DNA of 64,000 nucleotides. Origin: Ceratodon purpureus. Its lineage: Eukaryota; Streptophyta; Bryopsida; Pseudoditrichales; Ditrichaceae. The notes below the pieces were generated by a model. The model worked only from the letters and a program-made list of their open reading frames with translations. It did not search any database and was not told the origin of the DNA. The translations under genes and the position numbers were made by a program. Location: contig CM026426.1 in the NCBI GenBank assembly GCA_014871385.1, positions 41,993,613-42,057,612 on the forward strand. Direction: 5' to 3'. Shown piece after piece: positions 45,470-58,252 of the stretch (its first letter is position 1; the number at the start of each line of letters is the position of its first letter).

Positions 45470-45501
45470 AAGGCCCGTTGGAGACCCCAAACTGCTCCTA
45501 A
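45470..45501 (-). repeat. Right terminal inverted repeat
   Basis: It contains AAGGCCCGTTGGAGACC (45470-45486) and ends CTCCTAA. It mirrors 34441-34472. Confidence 0.85.
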
Positions 45502-46799
45502 TGGATAAGGCAAGGTAATTCACAATAACCATCATATAACTCTTTATTAATTTTTTATTTTTTATTTTAATGCTGAAATACACAATTTCAAGATATAAAA
45601 TCCATAATCTTACAACAAACAACAAGAGAATAAAAATCAATTTTCCAACACAAGAAACTACAGAAAGATAACAAAGAACCTATACTTCACCTACAGCTCT
45701 CATCTCGATACAACTGCAGCTTCATGTGATCTTAGGCTTATAAGCAAGGACACTTCCTTCAAGCAACCACCAAAAACTGCTTAACAGTCGTAGGCCTTGA
45801 AGCACTGCCCAGACTCAGAGCCCCCAACACCAAACCACTTTCCACGAAATCCACACCATCTTCATAGTCGGCGACAGCCCTCTTCATCTGGTCAACGGCA
45901 GACCTCCATACAAAAGACGTTGCCGTTGCTTGATCATGAGTCTGATGCAAGTGTGCCTTAGCTTTTCAAAAAAAAGACTTCAAGTTGCATCACCTCCAAC
46001 ATATTTGGATTAAAAATATTTAGTAAGTTGAATGATGTGATCCTTCGAAGTTGATTGAGTTGGTGGCGTATTACCGCAACACCACAAGCAACTCTCCTTC
46101 ACTCAGATTACCATAACTGCTATGTCCTTGATCTAAATCTAGCGTGCAAATTTAACAACTTGGAAATCTAACAACAAGATCTATCTACCAAAAGAATTTT
46201 AGCTAAAAATTTGGAGCGGTCCACCGGAAATCACTCGTCAAAGTTTGTTCTCCAAATCTTGCAAGGCTGTTAACCTCCTCTACCAATCATGCCATAACTT
46301 CTTTTTCCTTGGTCCAAATCTAGCCTGTCTAATATCAATGGAAAGCTAACAATCAGATTTAGCTACTCCTAAAATCTCACGTTCAATCTCTAAGTATCTA
46401 ACTCACAACACTTGGATGACCACTGCTTAAAACTAAGAGAAAACAAATTAGGAGAAAAATTGAGCATGGCTTCGCCTACACAAAAGAAGAGAGAGAGAGG
46501 GGGAGAGTTGCCAACCATGCCTCTTGTCCATGTGGGAGGAGGCCCAATGGTGGCGGCCACATCTCCACCCTTGAATCTAACAATCCTTAATCAAGATCAA
46601 GGGCCCACAATTAACCAAGGGCCTTAACCCGATTTTAGGGCTGGTCATGCCAAAAACTCCTAAACTAAAGCACTTTTGACTATTTCAACTTCATGAATGT
46701 ATCCAAAACACATTGAAACATTAAATTTGACTGTGCATACTCCTTAATCAGAGTACTTTATCGTTTTTTGAAGAAAATGATAAAAGGGAGCACTTTGAC
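45502..46799. other. Spacer, possible small C-terminal exon
   Basis: On the minus strand, 45759-45965 encodes AVDQMKRAVADYEDGVDFVESGLVLGAL to a stop and could be a last exon, but no partner exon was found. The rest shows no gene. Confidence 0.35.
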
Positions 46800-48010
46800 T
46801 CCTTACAAGGAGATTGCGGCCGCGAGTGGTCCAAGGACGCTCTTATTCACCGTCACTTTTGGTGCAGAAGTGAATATATACGGGGGTCTTGCAATCATCC
46901 CCTCACTCTGCTTTTTCTCTTGCCTCCTTCGTTGCTCCTCCCACAAGTTCTGTAGCTGTGCCACTTCCTGCTTCTTACGTTGCCGCTCTTTTTCCCTCTG
47001 CTATGCAGCCAGCTACTCTGTTACCACCTGCTGCGCTGCCAACTAGTAGGCTCCCAACTGTTGAGCTGCCAACTACTGTGCTGCCTCCCGAACACGATGG
47101 TTGAACTCAGCCTCCAATAGTGTCGGGTGTTGCTCCACCGGCCACTGCGGCTCTATATGCCACTCACTTCTAAATAGTCTGCTGCATGGCTTCCAACTGC
47201 AAGAGATATTTACCTGAGTCTGGCCTACCATGAGATTGAGTCGTATGTTGTTGTCTAGCTAAATCTTGTTTAGCCAACAAGTCGGCCTTGAACGCTTCCA
47301 CTGCGAGTTGGTCCTCTTTTTCGTCTGCGCACTCAGCCTGAAGTGTGAAATCATCCAGGAAGTAAACATTCTTGCCAGAGGCGCCTTTAGGTTGGTTACT
47401 AAGGACCTTGCTCCTGAAATGATCAGCCCTTTATCTCCTCCAACTTCTGCCTTAGGTTCTGAAATGCTCTTGGCAGTGTCTCTGGAGTTTTTGGCAGGAG
47501 CACCAGAGATACGGGTTGGCTGCGTAACAAATTCGGCTCCACTTCTAAGTCAGCTCTGCTTGTGACACCTATTGGCCACTGTAAGAGCTCTGCAAAAGCC
47601 TCCTGCGCCTAACGTCTTTCCTCACGCACAGTGTTGTAGTCATCTATAGCAGTGGAGAAGTCCCTCATGAACGACGCCGTCCTCTTCATGTCTTGATATC
47701 TCCAAGGGATGCTAGCCAGATTAGGTTGACGGCCAAGCCTACCCCCTTTTTTGAACTGCCTCTCCTCCCAAAATCAGCTCTCCTTTGTCCTCCCATCTTA
47801 TAATGAGATGTCATTTTAGACCTCCATGTCGATAAGCTCTCCTACCTGCTTAGCCGCATTGCCCTGCGAGCTAAGTCGGCCCTATCTTCCTACTAGAGTC
47901 AGCTCTGCCATCAGCTCCTCACGTTGCAGCCAGCGTCTATATTGCTCCATGGCCTGTCTCTCAGCCCTGAAGTCGTTCAGGTCACCCTTCTCCATGGGTG
48001 TAGACTGTTG
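46800..48010 (-). mobile_element. Decayed gag relative of the first retrotransposon
   Basis: Segments match the 5.2-6.35 kb gag region in the same order: AATAGTGTCGGGTGTTGC near 47116 (5440 region), CTCTGGAGTTTTTGGCAGGAG near 47482, the GATATCTCCAAGGGATG block near 47695 (6050 region) and CTTCTCCATGGGTG near 47988 (6340 region). The encoded peptide MEKGDLNDFRAERQAMEQYRRW matches the start of the 281-residue frame. Many stops and frameshifts are present, and no LTR was recognised. It is an old, truncated copy. Confidence 0.85.
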
Positions 48011-48142
48011 GTACTGACGATTTGAAATGCTCAGTTGACCTCGTTCAGTCGACTGTACTTTCTTCCCAATCATGGCCAAGAAACTTCTCATTACAGTGAC
48101 TTAATCTTAATACAAAATATCTGATCGTGAAAAAATCTACAG

Positions 48143-48567
48143 GCGATCAAACATGAACGAGGTAAATTGGAGCGCCCTCAAAAGCTGATGAATAAGTTTG
48201 GGAGGGGTCTGGTGGCACACGTCGATTGGTTGGACCGTCTCACGTTCAAAGCAATTGAAGAACTCAATGAAGCAGAGGGCAAGGGCAACGGGAGCACTCA
48301 ACTTCATCTAGATGTGGACTTACGGAAATATGCGCATCCTGTTGCATTTCAGGTCTGACTATTTCAATTTTTTTCCACATCAACTTTCACTTATATTACC
48401 TTTTTATATGATATAATTGCAGAATTTTTAGTTTTCACTTGGTTAACAGCACACAATTACTCATCAAAGCAATCTCTTTTATGCAGGAGCTAGGTGCGAA
48501 GCTATTGATGCAGTCACCTATTTCTGCATTCGATGATTGTAATTTTGCCGTCGTTGTCAACTTGTAA
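48143..48567 (+). CDS. Two 3' exons of an unassigned gene
   Basis: Exon 48143-48352 (after CTACAG, before GTCTGA) encodes HERGKLERPQKLMNKFGRGL and LHLDVDLRKYAHPVAFQ. A second exon, 48487-48567 (after TTTATGCAG), joins in phase: ELGAKLLMQSPISAFDDCNF to TAA. Phase 0 fits both sides. The upstream exons would lie in or before the gag relic, so the gene may be truncated by it. The family is not recognised. Confidence 0.5.
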
Positions 48568-48869
48568 TTGTTTGAGACCCTGAAGTAGTCAAACAGAATC
48601 CTTCTGAGAACAAGCAATTGAAACTCAAATAAATAGGTAAATTCAAGTCATTTGGGAAAATAGGTAAAGTTAGTGAACTCCACACTTTACACTCAAGAAG
48701 TGCTTGATAGTAGGGGAAATTTTTCTGAAAACAATTTTGTCTTTCTATTTCAAGCGCTTGCTATGAAATAGTACCTGCTCTTAGCAATTTATATACTTAG
48801 AAAGACAAGAGGAACGCTGTAAATGTGCAACACGATGTGAATTTTGCTTGAATCAAGTGTGCTCTGAAA

Positions 48870-49325
48870 ATGGACAGACTTGTAGAGAGCGTTGAGCACT
48901 TACATTATGCTGAGACGGGGACTTTGGTTGTACAACTTGAACTGAACACTTTACGCTATGAAATGTGGTCAATAGATGTGCAGGAACTCCAAGAGGCAGT
49001 GAGAGATGCGCAAGAGGAATATGAAAATGAGTTAGATGTTTTGTATAATCTCCTCTCAATGTTTGCTCCAACGCGTTACAGGCGGGGAGTAATCGATGTG
49101 GACAGGAGGCTAGGGAGGCAACTCGAGGACGTCATGGCCGCTAGGGCAAAGAAAGAGGATGCATTCCAACGGTGGTGGCAAGGTACGAGTCGTAGATATA
49201 CGTTGCGGACACTAGTAACTCAAGCCGAGGCAGAACTTGAGAATCTTAAGGCGGTTGAGCAGTTAACCAGAGAAGATTGCTATGAGCCGATCGTCGAACT
49301 GGCTCGCGTATGGACGAGTTGTTAG
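48870..49325 (+). CDS. Predicted coiled-coil protein, 151 residues
   Basis: From ATG (MDRLVESVEHLHYAETG) to a TAG stop. It is helical and charged, with EAVRDAQEEYENELDVLYNLL and QLEDVMAARAKKEDAFQRWWQG. It may be one exon of a larger gene; no domain is recognised. Confidence 0.45.
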   Translation: MDRLVESVEHLHYAETGTLVVQLELNTLRYEMWSIDVQELQEAVRDAQEEYENELDVLYNLLSMFAPTRYRRGVIDVDRRLGRQLEDVMAARAKKEDAFQRWWQGTSRRYTLRTLVTQAEAELENLKAVEQLTREDCYEPIVELARVWTSC

Positions 49326-50717
49326 CCAAGAACGCAAAACCGGTTCTGAATAACATGTGTAGCACATATGTCGTTGTTCATTGCGTTCATTTCAGTACAT
49401 GTTGAGTTCAGTAGAAAAAATGCTATGGTGATGATCAATCCAATAGCCATTTTGGTGAAATTGCACTTGGGTTCCATTGATTAGCTGTGTATGAGTGTCA
49501 AAGTAACCTGGTAGTATTGACTTGCAGTTTTTATAATTTCTTGAGGGTCAGGTACCAAAAATTGTACTCTTGGTATGTGTGCAGGCATCAGATAAGGCAG
49601 CTTAGAAGTCGATGGGACATCAGAGCATTCTGCCAGGAGAAGTGAGGAAAAGTGAACAGAAGGAATGGAGCCTTATGACAAGGAACCAGTGGCAAAAAGT
49701 GCGTTGTATGCGAGTGTTTTATCACCATATCTGAATAGTGCTATCCGTTATTATACATTATGTTGTTTAGAGAAAAATAGATCATATTCGAAGGAGATCA
49801 TGTTTTCTGATCTTGGTCTACTATTATTCGTTCAGACCACGAATGATTTTTCAATTTTATAATAGATGTTCTTTTTCTTTATTCTGATTATTATTACATC
49901 TTCTCTCCCTGGTTTTACTTTGTACAAGTTTATGCCGGATGATTTATGGAATTTGTAGGAAGTGAAGGTATTGATATTCTATCGAGGTCGGCTATGGAGA
50001 TATGTCAATCCTTTTTCGCACACAATTTCCCTCCTCCCAGGTGATCATCTTTTTCCCTTATCGAATCGTGAGAGGTTTTCTGGACCATCCACTTGATGTG
50101 AATTTATCGCAGTGAACTCCAAGTGTTATTTGTTTATTTTTTAGTTACATTGCATGATCGGGACACTAAATTACATTCCCAAATCATGTTTCATAAGGTT
50201 GGGTATTCACATTGCAGAAGTGTAAAATTACGGAGAAGAGGAGTGTTATGCCGATTCACCCTATGGGGAAGATGGGAAAGTTGCGTTAGAACATGGGTAA
50301 GAAGAAATCTCCAGAGCTCAAAAACAGAAAGTTGCATCCCTGAATCGTACTTAGAGATTTAGTTGACTACAACACTTGACTTTAGCCCTGTTGTAAAGCA
50401 TGCAATCAACTGATGTTTTTTAGTTTCCACTTCTACATGTAGTCGTTAAACAGAAGCTAGCTTCGAGTCTACAGTGATTGATATGAGGACATTGCTGAAG
50501 TCGCAGCATGAACAACTGGAGTTATCTGAAGTCCCGCACACTGTTTTGGAAATTAAGCAGCGTAGTTAGAGGTTCTTAGAGATAATTACAACTCCACCGT
50601 TTAGCAATCATGCAACCTGATGATGGATTATAAATGCACCCACATTTGAAACAGTGCACTGCGTTTGTGTAGTTAGAACTTTTCGTATCATATATACTTT
50701 GATAGTCTTGCCAGAGG
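49326..50717. other. Spacer
   Basis: No supported gene. Short open frames lack splice context or recognisable motifs. Confidence 0.45.
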
Positions 50718-51476
50718 ATGTCAGATCTTCCCGATATTGTGACGCATTTCATAATGCACACACTCTCCAAGGAAGAGCATGAAGCTCGTGAAGGTGCCAG
50801 TACCAAAATAGTTGATTCTCCGAAGGAAGCAGAGAAACGCATAGACAATGTTGTTGAGACCTAAGAGAAGGGAGTAGAGACTGACAAGCCAAACAGCGCA
50901 TGTAACAACCCTCGAGTTTATAATCCGTCTAGCCAGAGAGGGAATTCCTCCATGACTGCGTCCAAAGTGCATGAAGTGGCTGTCGACGATGATGGTAACA
51001 AAGGTGGGCCGAGCGATCGTCTACCCACTGCAAAAGAGGACAATGGAGGAAAGAGTCTTAAAAGGAGGGCCGACGACGTTTGAGAAGATGGCAGACTAGA
51101 AGGTGTGTTGTCGTCTAACACATCAGTGGGAAAGGACTTGTTAGGAAAAGATGTAGAGGATGAGGGAGAGGACACATCCTTTGATAGGAAGTTTGAAAAA
51201 TACAAGAAACACTACGCTGAAGCTGATTCTTTGTCTCGGTATAGACTAATGAAGCTCACGTGGGAGGAGTCCAACGAACAGTACCCCATATCCGAGTCCG
51301 AGTTTGATTCAGATGACAATCTAGACTCCATTTTCTTTCAGTCACTTGATTTGCCATGGTCAGAGAAGGAGAGGGAAAAGTATTGGAGGATGAAAGTTCA
51401 TAGATGGCACGAGGTTCAAGAGATGAAGCGCCGCAAGAAGGAGGCAGCGGCCACCAACAGTTCAACATCAGCATGA
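50718..51476 (+). CDS. Charged protein with two in-frame stops
   Basis: One register runs from ATG 50718 (MSDLPDIVTHFIMHTLSKEE) to TGA at 51474. It is broken only by TAA at 50862-50864 (VVET-stop-EKGVETDK) and TGA at 51081-51083 (RRADDV-stop-EDGRLEG). Charged, hydrophilic composition continues across both stops. The C-terminal part has YKKHYAEADSLSRYRLMKL, an acidic SESEFDSDDN stretch, W-rich LPWSEKEREKYWRMKVHRW and a basic MKRRKKE end. The family is not recognised. Confidence 0.5.
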
Positions 51477-52649
51477 GGTGTATAAGTAGTACAGGAGATT
51501 TAAAAATATGTTTTAATACTGAGATGTCAAGCGAACCTCCGAGTTTGCTTGGTCCTCGAGTTAAAGCTTTCCTCTGGTGAACTTTATATTGTAGTCTATG
51601 TCTCTCTCCGTTTCTTTTTAGTTTCCTCTTCTTTTCCTGGCAGTTTGTTTTCCCTAACTCCTCATATAGTATGAGGATAGTAGATTTTCCATTCCCGCTT
51701 GTTTTTCCACTTTAATCACTTACGGTACCGATGGAATTAACAATTTTCAACGAGGCCTTCTTGTAGATATGTTCACAAAATGCGGTCTATCGGATAAACC
51801 ATATTAATACAAATATATACTTCTCTACTCTATTTCTACAGAAAGTGACTCTGACTTTTAATAACATTGACTATGTTCCAGAGTATAGTGGCATACCTTT
51901 TCATGTATTGTATAGCATGATTCTGCACCATTGTTGCAAAAGGTTCTAACCGCAGTTCACTAACTCTGTCTGCGTGTTCAAGGATGTGGGAATGGAGTTG
52001 CTGTTGCCCTGTGTTATTTTCAGTTAGAGAGAAACTATAAACTGTAGAAGGTAAGTCATATGTGATATGACCAAAGGTTTTACGAGATATGTTTCGCTGC
52101 TGTGGTTCTAAATTTTTTTGATCAACTTAACTTTTCAAATTGTCAGTTTGCACATCATTATTCCGGTTTATAAGTAGAATCGCACAGTGGACTGAAATAA
52201 CAATACGACTGAAAATATTTCTGTCTGCATTGTGATCCTGAATGCTCGAGTCTTGGGGATCACTTCCCAGTGGAGACAGTGTCAAAAAACTAAACAAGTG
52301 CCGAGCAATGGAGGTACGGCTCAGTTGTTTCCCTCTTTAATATGTTGTAATTAAAATGCTAGTACAACTTAACGAATTCAAGGAGAACTAGGTAGCCCTT
52401 GAATCTATTGGTTCTACGAAATATTGTTGGGAAATCTTGTCTGTGTAATTAAATAAGGTTTTTGATACTATTCGAAACGCACAGGTTACAGAGTATAACG
52501 TTAAAACTCATTTCCCAGTAATAAGATATCACATAACTTTTATTCACACTGATATTGAAGCCTGTCTGGTATCTTTAAGCGAAATCAAATTATACTAAAC
52601 TACTTACAAAATCTATAATGTAATGAATGGTGAAATTACTTACGAATAA
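51477..52649. other. Spacer
   Basis: Moderately AT-rich. I see no gene or clear repeat. Confidence 0.5.
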
Positions 52650-52800
52650 CACTACAACAAATCCAGCCCAATGTGACTAGATGTAAACCGGCCCATGTGA
52701 CCGGCTAGTCACATCAGTCATTAGTTCAGTCAAACATCGGTCACAACAGGGTCCAGTCATGGACTAGTCACGGATTAGTCATGTACCCAGTCATTTTTTT
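52650..52800. repeat. CACTA terminus and subterminal repeats
   Basis: The terminal CACTACAACAAATCC is followed by repeated ...CTAGTCAC, AGTCATTAG, ACTAGTCACGG and AGTCATGTAC words, the expected binding-site pattern for the element's accessory protein. Confidence 0.75.
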
Positions 52801-54093
52801 GAGGACCTGGGTGGGAACGTCTTCGGGAACGAGCCACATTTCCCCTGCGATATTCCCATACTCATGTATTGAGTGCTTACTATCTGCAGTCATACTCACA
52901 TAGTCGTTATGACTGTCAGATAGACAGTTTCCTTTACTTATATTGGTCATTGGTTTCTGTATGACTGAATGTTGTAATAAAGTTGATTTGGGTGACCATA
53001 TGTAGTCATGTAGTTTTATCTAAATCTAGAATAATCTTTATATAGATACGTCTAGGATTATTTTTCAGCTTAGAAAAGAATTAGTAGTAGATTATGTAAA
53101 TCAGGAACTGAAGAGCATTTCGAATTTCCTTGGTGAATTCAAGGTACTTGCCCTCCAACTATGTTTTAGGTGATCTGAGGATTTCAAGTTCATTTCATTA
53201 CTATAAGCGGGCATTATCTCTTGGTTTAGATATTATGTTTTTATAATCAAGTACGTTTAAAAGTTAGACGTAAAAAAAACATGTGGGTTGCGAATACAAT
53301 TTACATGTTTTTATTTTTTTGAATGTACTACCTTCTCAGAGTCCCTTTTATATAAATTATTACTAGTTTGACCATGTATAATAATTTACTATTCTTCTAA
53401 TATTTCTGGAATGCATATTACTAATTGGACTAGCACAATTTATATAAAATGAAACCTCTGTCTGAAGGTATAAGGTTCCAAATTCAATTTCCCATTTGAA
53501 GATCACGACATACCTAGCACTCTGATTCATAATTCTTTTATTTGTACACGTATAATTTTGTTTCGGTGGATATTTTGAATTCTCAGATTATATTCCTGGG
53601 AATAATATTTAAGATTTTTACAATTCCGACCTATATTTTTACAACGCATCGTTTTCCGTACTAATGTGGACGGTTTTCTTTACTGAATTTGGTAATGATT
53701 GCAGAGTACCATAGTCATGTTAATAGTTTTCTATACGGAATTGAGGAAGGAAGTCTCAAAGTAACATGGTAATGTAGACTGTTCTCTTTACTCAACGTGG
53801 TAATAAAGTTCCAAAGTAACAAAGTCATGATGACAGCTTTTTCCACTAAATTTGGTAATGACTAGAAAGGAACATAGTCATGTGGATAGTTTTCTTGACC
53901 AAAACTGGTAATGGCTGCAAGGAAACATAGTCATCCAAGGAGTTCCCTTCACTTCTGTCGGTGATGAGTTGCATTTTAATAACAACTTTGCTTATACTGG
54001 TAATATCATGCTCTTTCATTACAGAGGTCCATATAACTCTCATTCGTTAACTGCACGATCTTTGTGAATACTCTTGTGATGTACGAGGGTTCT

Positions 54094-57000
54094 CTAAGGC
54101 GTACAATCCTGCTGCGGTGACTCATCATTGTAATCCACTTCTCCCTCCTCTTGTAGAGCAAGTTGGACCTCGTTGCTAGAGAGCTCTCTGGCATTTGATA
54201 AGACAGGCGGCACTGTTGTGGTATCATCAGTGACCGTCGGTGCCATAAACCCCTGGTTTTCAGCATCGTCACAGAAGCTCAGACAGTGTAGATCTGGAGT
54301 CCGTTTATCCACGGAAGTCACTCTCGCACTTCGCGCCTCTTTGCGAAGAACAACCTTCCACCCAGGATGTGCTACGTCGTCCACAAAGAAGACCTGTTGA
54401 GCATGAAGTGGAAACGCAAACGAATCTGAAGAGTACGGAATGGTGCGGTCAAATTTCACGAGGGTGAAACCGAACTCATCTTTTTTCATAGTTGCCCGTG
54501 GCCCAATCCACGTAGCTTGGACTCACTTACAGTATAGTACGAGTAGCTCGAACTTCCCATAGTCAACGCCAATGATCTCTTCGACCCATCCCACGTACTC
54601 CACATTCGCAAGTCTGCGGTTCTGGTCCTTTCTGCTGGCACGGCAAGACTGTGAGAATGTTGCTGCTACCCCGCTGTCGCATGTTGCCAAGTCCATCTCT
54701 ACTCCTCGCACACGTATGTGATTCCCGTAAGCATACATGCTGCGATATGATTTTGCGTCGCATGAAGGTGGCAAAACAAGGGCTAGCACATCTTCAGCCA
54801 CCTATGTGCCTGCTGCCACATCCCGTTCCACTGTACCAGGAAACCAGTCGGTAAACAGCTGATTCCGAGCGTTCCATGGATACTCCGGTCTTCTATCCCG
54901 TGATCGACGTCGAATCTGATCACGCATCTTGGACCGCGCTTCCATCTCCACGTGGTGCTGTCTGATAAGAAACCACAGTGGATGCCACATCTTCAGCGTG
55001 CAAAACCAGTAAGCAGTTCTAGAGGCAAGGTCATCTACAGAGATTCACTAGTCACGTGTTGCGAGTCGATGACTAAACGTAGAAAGGAGAACAAGTTCCG
55101 GGACTAAACACAGTCATATCACCCTTTCCAAACAGATCGCGTGACTGAAACAAGTCTTCTCTCAGCCATGTGACACTTACTCTCTGTAGGACTGTAGAGG
55201 CTCCGCGTTTGTGAGAACAAACTCGTGAATCCACGCCCTTAGATCCGACGTCAAGAGTCTGTAACGACCTGTATCCTCTACGGACTCGCTCTTTGCTCCA
55301 ACTTCCTCCTTGTCGTCCCATATCCTTCTGCGCGTTAGCACACAGTCCTGCATGTACTCCGTGCAGAATCCTAGTGTTTCCTCTATTGTGTACCCCCGTG
55401 CCATAGATCCCTCGGGCTGCGTTCGTTGCCTAACATAGCCCTTCAATCTCTTCAGGTGTCGCTCAATAGGATACATCCATCGGGTGTGTACAGGACCGCA
55501 TATGTCCAACTGCTGCACAAGGTGGATGGGGAGGTGCGACATTATATTGAAAAATGAAGGTGGGAACACCTTCTCGAGCATGCACAGCGTCTCCGCTGTG
55601 TAATCCAGTAATTGCTGCATGGACGATGGATCCACAGACTTTGCGCACAGTCGTACAAACACGCGACTGAGCCGCAAATCCCGCCACCCGCGTGTCCCTG
55701 TCCAAGAGAGTGCACAGGCACAGAGGGAGCAACTGCTGCATCATGACATGGTAGTAATGAGATTTCAGTCCCTTTAAGTCCCCATCCGACGCAATGCACT
55801 TCGCAAGTTGTCCAGCATAGTTTGTAGGAGTCTTCAAATTCCGGATAATGTCCAAGAATGTGGCCTTCTCCTCTTTGGATAGTACATATGGAGCTGCAGG
55901 GAGTACAACAGACCCAGGTTTCCTTCCAGGGATCGGGTGCAGATGTGGTCGAATATTGGCCTCTTCCAAGTCGAGCCTGGCTTTCAGAGTGTCACGGTCT
56001 CCCCAAATCGTTTTCATTACGTTCTTGCAAATATTTTTTTCACAGTGCATTGGATCCAAAACATGTCTGATGAGGAGGTCCTGTCGATAATCCCAACAGA
56101 GCATTACAGCATCAGTTCTGCTCGCAATTAGCAACCTAGAATGTACTGATATTTTTCAGAAGATATAGGACCCTTTTCACTTTTCTACCAACATTCACTG
56201 ATCGACTTGAGAAATTGCACTAATCAAAGTCAACCTGATCGTCAAGAGCTTACTGGAATCAGTCAACGTTTCCTTAATACATTACTTGAACCAGGAACTT
56301 CACTATTCACAGTCAAGATTATCATCAACATGGGTTCCCCAATTCAGTCAACGATTCCAGAATACATTACTTGAATCAGAGTTCGCACTATTCATGGTCA
56401 TCCTTCCAGACAGGTAGTTACTAGAGTCAGTCATGTATTGCGGAAACTAGACAGTGGAACCAGAGAATGCACTTAGCCAATACCTGCCAGTATGGAAGCA
56501 TATACAGAGCTGAGAGCCTCTTCACCCCGGTACGATGGATGGGGTCTTCGTCTCCTCCACCTCTTCTTCCCTGTGACGCTTGTAGAAAGGATATTCTCTC
56601 ACGTGCAAAGTCTTTGATGTTTGATCCTGTGAGAGTTTGCGGGGGCGGCCGGTACTCCTGTTGGCCATCAAATGCTTGTCTCAGCCTCCGATAGGGATGA
56701 GATCTGCTGAGATACCGTCGGTGACCTAAGTATACATTCTTCCCTAAGGCCCGTGACCGTCGCGTAGTGACATTAGGCCCACACTCTGTACACCCTCTGT
56801 ACCCTTTTGTGACTTGACCAGACGTTAGTCCGTACGCAGGGAAGTTGTGAATGCACCAGAGAAGTAGAGAGCGCAACTTGAAATGCTGTCTAGGGGGCTC
56901 TTCCGACACATCTATGGCTGGAACACTTTCCCAGAGTTCCAAGAGCTCTTCGATTAGCGGAGCAAGGTACACGTCGATGTTCTCCGAGGTCACACTCTCT

Positions 57001-58252
57001 TTCCCTGGAATCAGCAAAGAAAGCATGATAAAGAAGGGCTTCGTCACTAGCCATGCAGGCAAATTATAGTTCAGCAGAAGAACCGGCCATGTCGAGTGAC
57101 TGAGCGACTGGTTTCCAAACGGGTTCACTCCGTCCAGAGCCATCCCGAAGCGGATGGTCCTAGGCTCAGCTATAAATTCGGGATCCAAGGATTCGATGTG
57201 CTTCCAGGCCTTCGAATCAGGGACGCAATCCACATTACTTCCCTCCTTCATCCGATCGGCGTGCCACTTGTTAAGCTCCGCCAATTTCTTACATCGGTAC
57301 ATTCGCTTCAAAGGGGAATTAATGGAAAATGGCGTAGAATTTTGGAGGGGATTCGGCTGGACTGCGACTTGTACCTCGGGGCATTGCACTTTGGACAGCT
57401 CTCCGCATCCTGCAGCTCCTTCCTGAACAGGCAGCATCCATTGCGGCATGCATGTATGATATTGTAAGACAGTCCTAGCTTTCCCACATACTTCTGGGCT
57501 TCATAGTGGGAAGTGGGTAGGTGATTGTCGCTTGGGAGAAGAATCCGAAGTAGTTGCAGCAATTCGGCAACAAACGCATTTGAAACCCCAAAGACTGCAA
57601 AGCAGTTGAGTAGCAGAAGGGTAGAGACCAACCGAGATGTTCTAGCACCTTCAAAAAGAGGAGTCCTGGCATGCTCCAATAACTCATCCATTACATCCCC
57701 AGTGTGGTCCCCTTCAGGCCAAGGGATTTCATCATCTTCTTCCTCGCCATGTGTCTCTCCACATTGGGGGGGGGGGGGGGGGGGTCACTGTCCTGCAGGT
57801 TATCATACCTAGCTAGGCACTCTATGATCATTCTTATGGCATCCATTCCTCCATCGTTGTTGTCAGGCTCGGTAGGAACTCCCCTGACTTCTTCTTCAAC
57901 AAAGTCGTTTCTTGCATCTACGTAGAGGTCGTTTTCCGCATCTACGAGACCTGTCTGACCATAGTAAACGCAAAAAGTTATTCACTGGGAGTATTTCTGC
58001 ATTCGGCATAAAATGACGAACTGGGTACGTGACGTACTTCAGACATACCAGAATAGGCACAGTGAATTGAGGGTCTCTTCCGACTGTTCTAAGATGCTTG
58101 CGAATGGTTGCCCTGCTGAGGCAACGTCCACCCATACAATTACTACATGGACAAGGGTAACTTGTTAGCCCTAGCCTATCTGCTGCACGCTCCTCCAAAT
58201 CCCAGAGGTGGAGCTCGGTTGCCTCCATCGCCACGGACGCGTGATTCTGCAA
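54094..58252 (-). pseudogene. tnp2-type CACTA transposase, frameshifted
   Basis: In order on the minus strand: zinc finger CPCSNCMGGRCLSRATIRKHL (57896-58252); MDELLEHARTPLFEGARTS and LGLSYNIIHACRNGC (57308-57691); core with KWHADRMKEG, DSKAWKHIESLDPEF, FGMALDGVNPFG, NLPAWL, LIPGKESVTSENIDVYL, FPAYGLTSG (56427-57449); RHVLDPMHCEKNICKNVM and LKSHYYHVMMQQLLPL (55463-56134); a DUF4218-like part with MSHLPIHLVQQL, RWMYPIERHLKRLKGYVR, PEGSMARGY (55177-55677); and a DUF4216-like part (54094-54801). Frames change near 57325 and 55680, an intron with AGTCAA repeats lies at about 56140-56460, and a TGA replaces an expected Trp at 54523-54525 (YCK-stop-VQATW). The domain content is full length but the copy is probably inactive. 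Confidence 0.85.

Larger units (their letters stand above)
34441..45501. mobile_element. 11-kb DNA transposon with terminal inverted repeats
   Basis: The left end (34441-34472) and right end (45470-45501) are inverted copies. Both start TTAGG and share an exact 17-bp block GGTCTCCAACGGGCCTT at equal distance from the end. A TA at both edges could be a 2-bp target duplication. Inside are a roughly 986-residue DDE-type transposase (plus), a coiled-coil/RING gene (plus) and a convergent orphan gene (minus). GC content is higher than in the flanks, which are AT-rich on both sides. GCTGNCAGC words are scattered throughout. The superfamily is unassigned; the transposase C-terminus suggests relation to the RAG1/Transib group. 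Confidence 0.8.

Noticed and set aside
5504-54525. Reassigned stop codons (TAA/TAG as Gln, as in some ulvophyte algae)
   Set aside because: TGA is also found in frame, two stops replace Trp rather than Gln, and TAG, TAA and TGA all also serve as plausible true stops here. Point decay is simpler.
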